Assembly (NCBI RefSeq): GCF_003344535.1
Contig: NZ_QPKS01000007.1
Location: 1 to 64,000, forward strand
Direction of reading: 5' to 3'
Length of the DNA: 64,000 bases
DNA from: Exiguobacterium flavidum
Lineage (GTDB): Bacteria; Bacillota; Bacilli; Exiguobacteriales; Exiguobacteriaceae
The position numbers and the translations under genes were made by a program. Under the pieces are notes generated by a model. That model was not told where the DNA came from, did not search any database, and was given only the letters and a program-made list of their open reading frames with translations. This document shows, piece by piece, positions 61,257 through 64,000 of this stretch (the stretch's first letter is position 1; each line of letters opens with the position of its first letter).

Positions 61257-62111
61257 ATGAAGCGACGTACGAAAATCATTTTGTCATCCCTGTCCATCCT
61301 GACGCTTAGCGGATGGTTTTTCTATCACAGTAATAATGCACTCGAGGTGAGCCGGCTCACGATCACTTCCGAACGGCTGCCGAAGTCCTTCGCCGGCTTG
61401 AAGATCCTTCAAGTATCCGACTTGCACAGCAAGTGGTTCGGCGAGGAACAGAAAAAGCTGCTCAAGGCGATCGACGCGGAGCGGCCCGACCTGATCTTTC
61501 TGACGGGAGACTTCGTCGACTCGAGACGGAAGGACGAAGCACCGGCCATTTCGCTCGCCGCATCACTCAGCGCGAAGTATCCGACCTACTTCGTCACGGG
61601 CAACCATGAAGTGCGGCGCGGCCTAGCTCTGCTTCCGAAGCTGTCGCAAGACGTAGACATCCTTCGCAACGAGAACCGGAAGCTCGAACGGGACGGCGAG
61701 GCGATCGCCCTGGTCGGCATCGACGACCCGACGACACCGACGGAAGATGAGCTCCTGTATTCTGAACGCGAGACGACGGACAGCTTCCTTGCGAAGGCGA
61801 ATGCCGGCATCCCGCCCGAGACGTTCCGGATCCTGCTCGCCCATCGTCCGGAATACGTCGACGCTTATTCGAGATCGGGTATCGATCTCGTCTTCTCCGG
61901 CCATGCCCATGGCGGTCAGATCCGCCTTCCCGGGATGGACGGCCTCTTCTCTCCAGGCCAAGGCTTCATGCCGAAGTATACGGCAGGCCGCTACACGGTC
62001 GATCGAACGGAGCTCGTCGTCAGCCGAGGCCTTGGCAACAGCCTCTTTCCGCTTCGCGTCTTCAATCAGCCGGAGCTCGTCGTCGTCACGCTTGAGCGTC
62101 AAGACGAGTAG
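61257..62111 (+). CDS. YkuE-like metallophosphoesterase
   Basis: A 284-residue membrane-anchored calcineurin-like phosphoesterase. An N-terminal anchor (about 6-22) is followed by the metal motifs SDLHS, GDFVDS, GNHE and GHAHGGQ, all intact. YkuE-type proteins act on the outside of the membrane, probably on phospholipid or cell-wall substrates. The ATG at 61257 is preceded by GGAGG; the open frame upstream runs into the divergent lipoprotein gene and is rejected. Confidence 0.88.
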   Translation: MKRRTKIILSSLSILTLSGWFFYHSNNALEVSRLTITSERLPKSFAGLKILQVSDLHSKWFGEEQKKLLKAIDAERPDLIFLTGDFVDSRRKDEAPAISLAASLSAKYPTYFVTGNHEVRRGLALLPKLSQDVDILRNENRKLERDGEAIALVGIDDPTTPTEDELLYSERETTDSFLAKANAGIPPETFRILLAHRPEYVDAYSRSGIDLVFSGHAHGGQIRLPGMDGLFSPGQGFMPKYTAGRYTVDRTELVVSRGLGNSLFPLRVFNQPELVVVTLERQDE

Positions 62112-62142
62112 ACGGTACATCTCTCGCCTGCCTCTCGACGGA

Positions 62143-63204
62143 TCACGTCCGCTGATTGGCGGGTGTTTTTTCATGCGCCGCTGCGAGTAACCACTTGAAC
62201 CATCGCCCATGCCCGTCCGTCTCGGCAATCGTCTGCTTCGTTACGACGCCGCTCTGATAACGATCCAGATGCAGATACCTGTCTTGTACGTTGTTGTAGA
62301 TATGGAAGACCTCCCGCTCTCTGCCGATCTCTTCAATCGTACGCAGCAGCTCCTTCTTCACATGAAGCGGCATCTGATTCGCCACATGGGTATGGAAGAT
62401 GCAAAGCGCGCTCTCTTCCCCGACTTGGCTGGCGTATGCAGGGAGCAGGTGAACGCCGTCTCCTTCTACGAGCTGAAGCGGCTGCTCATCGATATAACGT
62501 GCTGCCCGCTCAAAGAGGGTCAGCCGTTCTTCATGTTCCGGCCAGATCAACGCTTTCAGCCAGAGTCTTTCGTCCTCATCCTTCAAATCGACGATGTTGA
62601 GATCGAGGCCGATCCGGTGTGAGACGGGAGGTGCTGTTTCAGGCAACCGCGGAGTCGCCTCGCCGATGATCTCCGAAGAGATTCGGAGTCGTGCGTCCTG
62701 ATCACCGACGCTCCCTCTCTGCCCATACGTATAGGCATACCGATCCCACATCAGCTGCAGTCCTGCACTCGTCCCGATCTCAATCAGCCCGAGCGGTTTA
62801 TTCGTCAGACGATGGACGAGACCGAACACAGGATACAGATAGCCGCACCGGCGGACTTCATTCGTTTGAACGAGTCGTGTTCGCAACAACTCCTCGATTT
62901 CCGTTCGATGCGCGCGGCAGAAGTCGCGGAACGGTTCGAACGCTTCCTCGGACGGAAGCGGCGTTGCGGCCATGTCCGGATAGTACGCCTTCAATCGATG
63001 GTCCTTCCCTTTGAGCAAGAGGTAATGGACGGCACCGAACAACAGGTTCGGTACCGGTTGCCCTTCCCTTGCGCTTCCGCAGAGCTGAAGCATCTCCGCG
63101 TCCTGTGCGATGTCGCGCGATAAGCGTTCATATAGCGTGCTTGATCCCCGGCATTCTCTTTCCGCGAACGCCAAAAATGTTTGTGCCAATGCTTCTCTGT
63201 TCAT
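62143..63204 (-). CDS. DUF2332 family protein
   Basis: A 353-residue soluble protein of the DUF2332 family (TFLAFAERECRGSSTLYERL at the N-terminus; IEIGTSAGLQLMWDRYAY in the middle; ALCIFHTHVANQMP). The IEIGTSAGL segment resembles the glycine-rich motif I of SAM-dependent methyltransferases, but no function is established. The ATG at 63204 follows AAAAGGGGGAG, so 30 upstream codons are excluded. Confidence 0.75.
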   Translation of the reverse strand: MNREALAQTFLAFAERECRGSSTLYERLSRDIAQDAEMLQLCGSAREGQPVPNLLFGAVHYLLLKGKDHRLKAYYPDMAATPLPSEEAFEPFRDFCRAHRTEIEELLRTRLVQTNEVRRCGYLYPVFGLVHRLTNKPLGLIEIGTSAGLQLMWDRYAYTYGQRGSVGDQDARLRISSEIIGEATPRLPETAPPVSHRIGLDLNIVDLKDEDERLWLKALIWPEHEERLTLFERAARYIDEQPLQLVEGDGVHLLPAYASQVGEESALCIFHTHVANQMPLHVKKELLRTIEEIGREREVFHIYNNVQDRYLHLDRYQSGVVTKQTIAETDGHGRWFKWLLAAAHEKTPANQRT

Positions 63205-63292
63205 TTGAACTCCCCCTTTTGTTCCCCCACTCTCTAGTTCTAGTTCGACGTGCCCTCTCTTTTTTCCCTCTTCCTTCCAGGTGACGCACGAC

Positions 63293-63333
63293 AAAAAAGG
63301 ACCAGACAGGAGGTATCATCCTCCGTCCAGTCC
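63293..63333 (-). terminator. Intrinsic terminator of ywhD
   Basis: On the minus strand GGACTGGACGGAGG and CCTCCTGTCTGGTCC form an imperfect stem followed by TTTTTT (63293-63298). It is just past the stop of ywhD. Confidence 0.75.
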
Positions 63334-63339
63334 CTTGTC

Positions 63340-63834
63340 TCAGTTCAGCGCCTCGTGCAATTCAGGTTCCGCGTTCTCCCACATCTCCGGTTTGTGCGAC
63401 TTCAGGAAATCACGCAACAATTCCTTCGAACGCTGATCCATGTGATCGACGACGATCCGGCCCTTGAGCGACTTATCCATCTTGTTGACGTGGTCCGGAA
63501 GAATCTTCCACCCGCGTCTAGCTTCGACGTCGACGAGCATGTCACATGCGGCGACACCGCCGTAGTAGAAGCCTTCCGGTTTACGGCCGACCGTCACCCA
63601 GACGATCCAGTACAGCTTACCGTTCGGCGAGTCTGCCTTATCCGTCGTGAACTTGATTCGTTTCTCGACCGCCGCCTTCGCGTGCATCGCGCCCATGTCG
63701 ATGTACGCCTCGCCGTCCTCCGGTGAGATGATGACCGGCGACATACTGTTCAAGCTGAGCGTTCCGACACCAAAGCCGCCGTGTCCGTCCGTCGAGTTAT
63801 CCGAGATGATGTTGAAATTTATCTTCTTTTCCAT
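63340..63834 (-). CDS. ywhD: YwhD family protein
   Basis: A 164-residue protein of the YwhD family (NIISDNSTDGHGGFGVGTLSLNSMSPVII at the N-terminus). In B. subtilis ywhD lies in the same chromosomal neighbourhood as speE-speB, which matches this window, where five genes lie between them. The function is unknown. It is transcribed leftwards with its own terminator. Confidence 0.85.
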   Translation of the reverse strand: MEKKINFNIISDNSTDGHGGFGVGTLSLNSMSPVIISPEDGEAYIDMGAMHAKAAVEKRIKFTTDKADSPNGKLYWIVWVTVGRKPEGFYYGGVAACDMLVDVEARRGWKILPDHVNKMDKSLKGRIVVDHMDQRSKELLRDFLKSHKPEMWENAEPELHEALN

Positions 63835-63899
63835 AAGTAGATCGTCCTTTCAGAAAAACCGTTGCCTCTATCATACCGCATTCGGTCCTCTGTGCAAGC

Positions 63900-64000
63900 T
63901 CAGTTCTTGATCGATTCGATCTGTTCGCGCGACGCGCGTGCGAGCGTCGGCAGGCGCAGGCATTCGAGCGACGCGAGTTCCTCATGCGCCGGCGGGTTCA
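63900..64000 (-). CDS. Unknown protein, C-terminal 32 residues only (partial)
   Basis: An open frame enters from the right edge and ends at TGA (63900-63902), 65 bases before the ywhD start. The visible C-terminus is Leu/Arg-rich with a helix ending SREQIESIKN. It is too short to identify. In B. subtilis ywhC (a site-2 protease family gene) lies upstream of ywhD, which is a possible but untested identity. Confidence 0.5.
   Translation of the reverse strand, partial: NPPAHEELASLECLRLPTLARASREQIESIKN

Noticed and set aside
1-64000. CRISPR arrays, tRNA or rRNA genes
   Set aside because: No regularly spaced direct repeats, cloverleaf-like sequences with conserved GTTCRANNC loops, or rRNA-like blocks were noticed on either strand by eye.

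Overview
The window looks like a chromosomal segment of a low-branching Bacillales (Bacillota) with fairly high GC, most like the high-GC Exiguobacterium lineage. This is inferred from strong AGGAGG-type ribosome sites, a bacilliredoxin-like YtxJ protein, a speE-speB cluster with ywhD nearby, a CsoR-CopA-CopZ copper operon, a CatE/CatR-like pair, tandem FluC genes and many short convergent or divergent transcription units with GC-rich intrinsic terminators. No rRNA, tRNA or CRISPR array was seen.

Layout. (1) 1-1.7 kb: end of an IS21-family element (istA, first codons of istB). (2) 1.9-11.3 kb: an AT-rich defence island, all on the minus strand: a C5-cytosine methyltransferase with its own promoter, then a tightly coupled operon of a GHKL (MutL/MORC-like) ATPase, a Z1-domain helicase-like ATPase, a PD-(D/E)XK protein and an AIPR protein. 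This matches the composition I recall for Mza-type defence. (3) 11.6-14.3 kb: a PLD-nuclease/helicase fusion overlapping a MazG-like pyrophosphohydrolase, marking the return to host-like GC. (4) 14.4-34 kb: housekeeping and accessory genes: RidA, LOG, peptidase E, a HEPN-like/CBS protein, Nudix, two MFS transporters, a DoxX / LysR / TsdA-like dihaem cytochrome cluster, a VOC gene with a perfect LexA-type box in its promoter, catechol dioxygenase with an HxlR regulator, and two paralogous chemoreceptors flanking an AT-rich GNAT gene. (5) 34-45 kb: fluoride exporters, DegV, GalM, a dispersed-repeat-like structured region, a small membrane gene broken by an in-frame TAA, a YwjF-like Fe-S oxidoreductase and an alpha-glucosidase. 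(6) 45-64 kb: an SSADH plus acetolactate-synthase-like pair, YtxJ, a TetR/DHA2 efflux pair, the copper operon, a class F-type sortase with a sortable DUF4397 surface protein, speE-speB, a BCCT transporter, rifampin ADP-ribosyltransferase, a YkuE-like phosphoesterase, a DUF2332 protein and YwhD.

How the parts fit. The left end is acquired DNA (IS21, defence island). The rest is a mosaic of stress, detoxification and transport functions: copper, fluoride, quinone/catechol, drug efflux, rifampin inactivation, compatible solutes and polyamines. Three metabolic readings go beyond default annotation: a possible 2-oxoglutarate decarboxylase/SSADH bypass of the TCA cycle (45.5-48.5 kb), a possible thiosulfate-oxidising DoxX/TsdA unit with redox-type palindromes (21.1-23.7 kb), and SOS control of a VOC protein (26.1 kb). 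All functions are inferred from sequence motifs; no database search was run.
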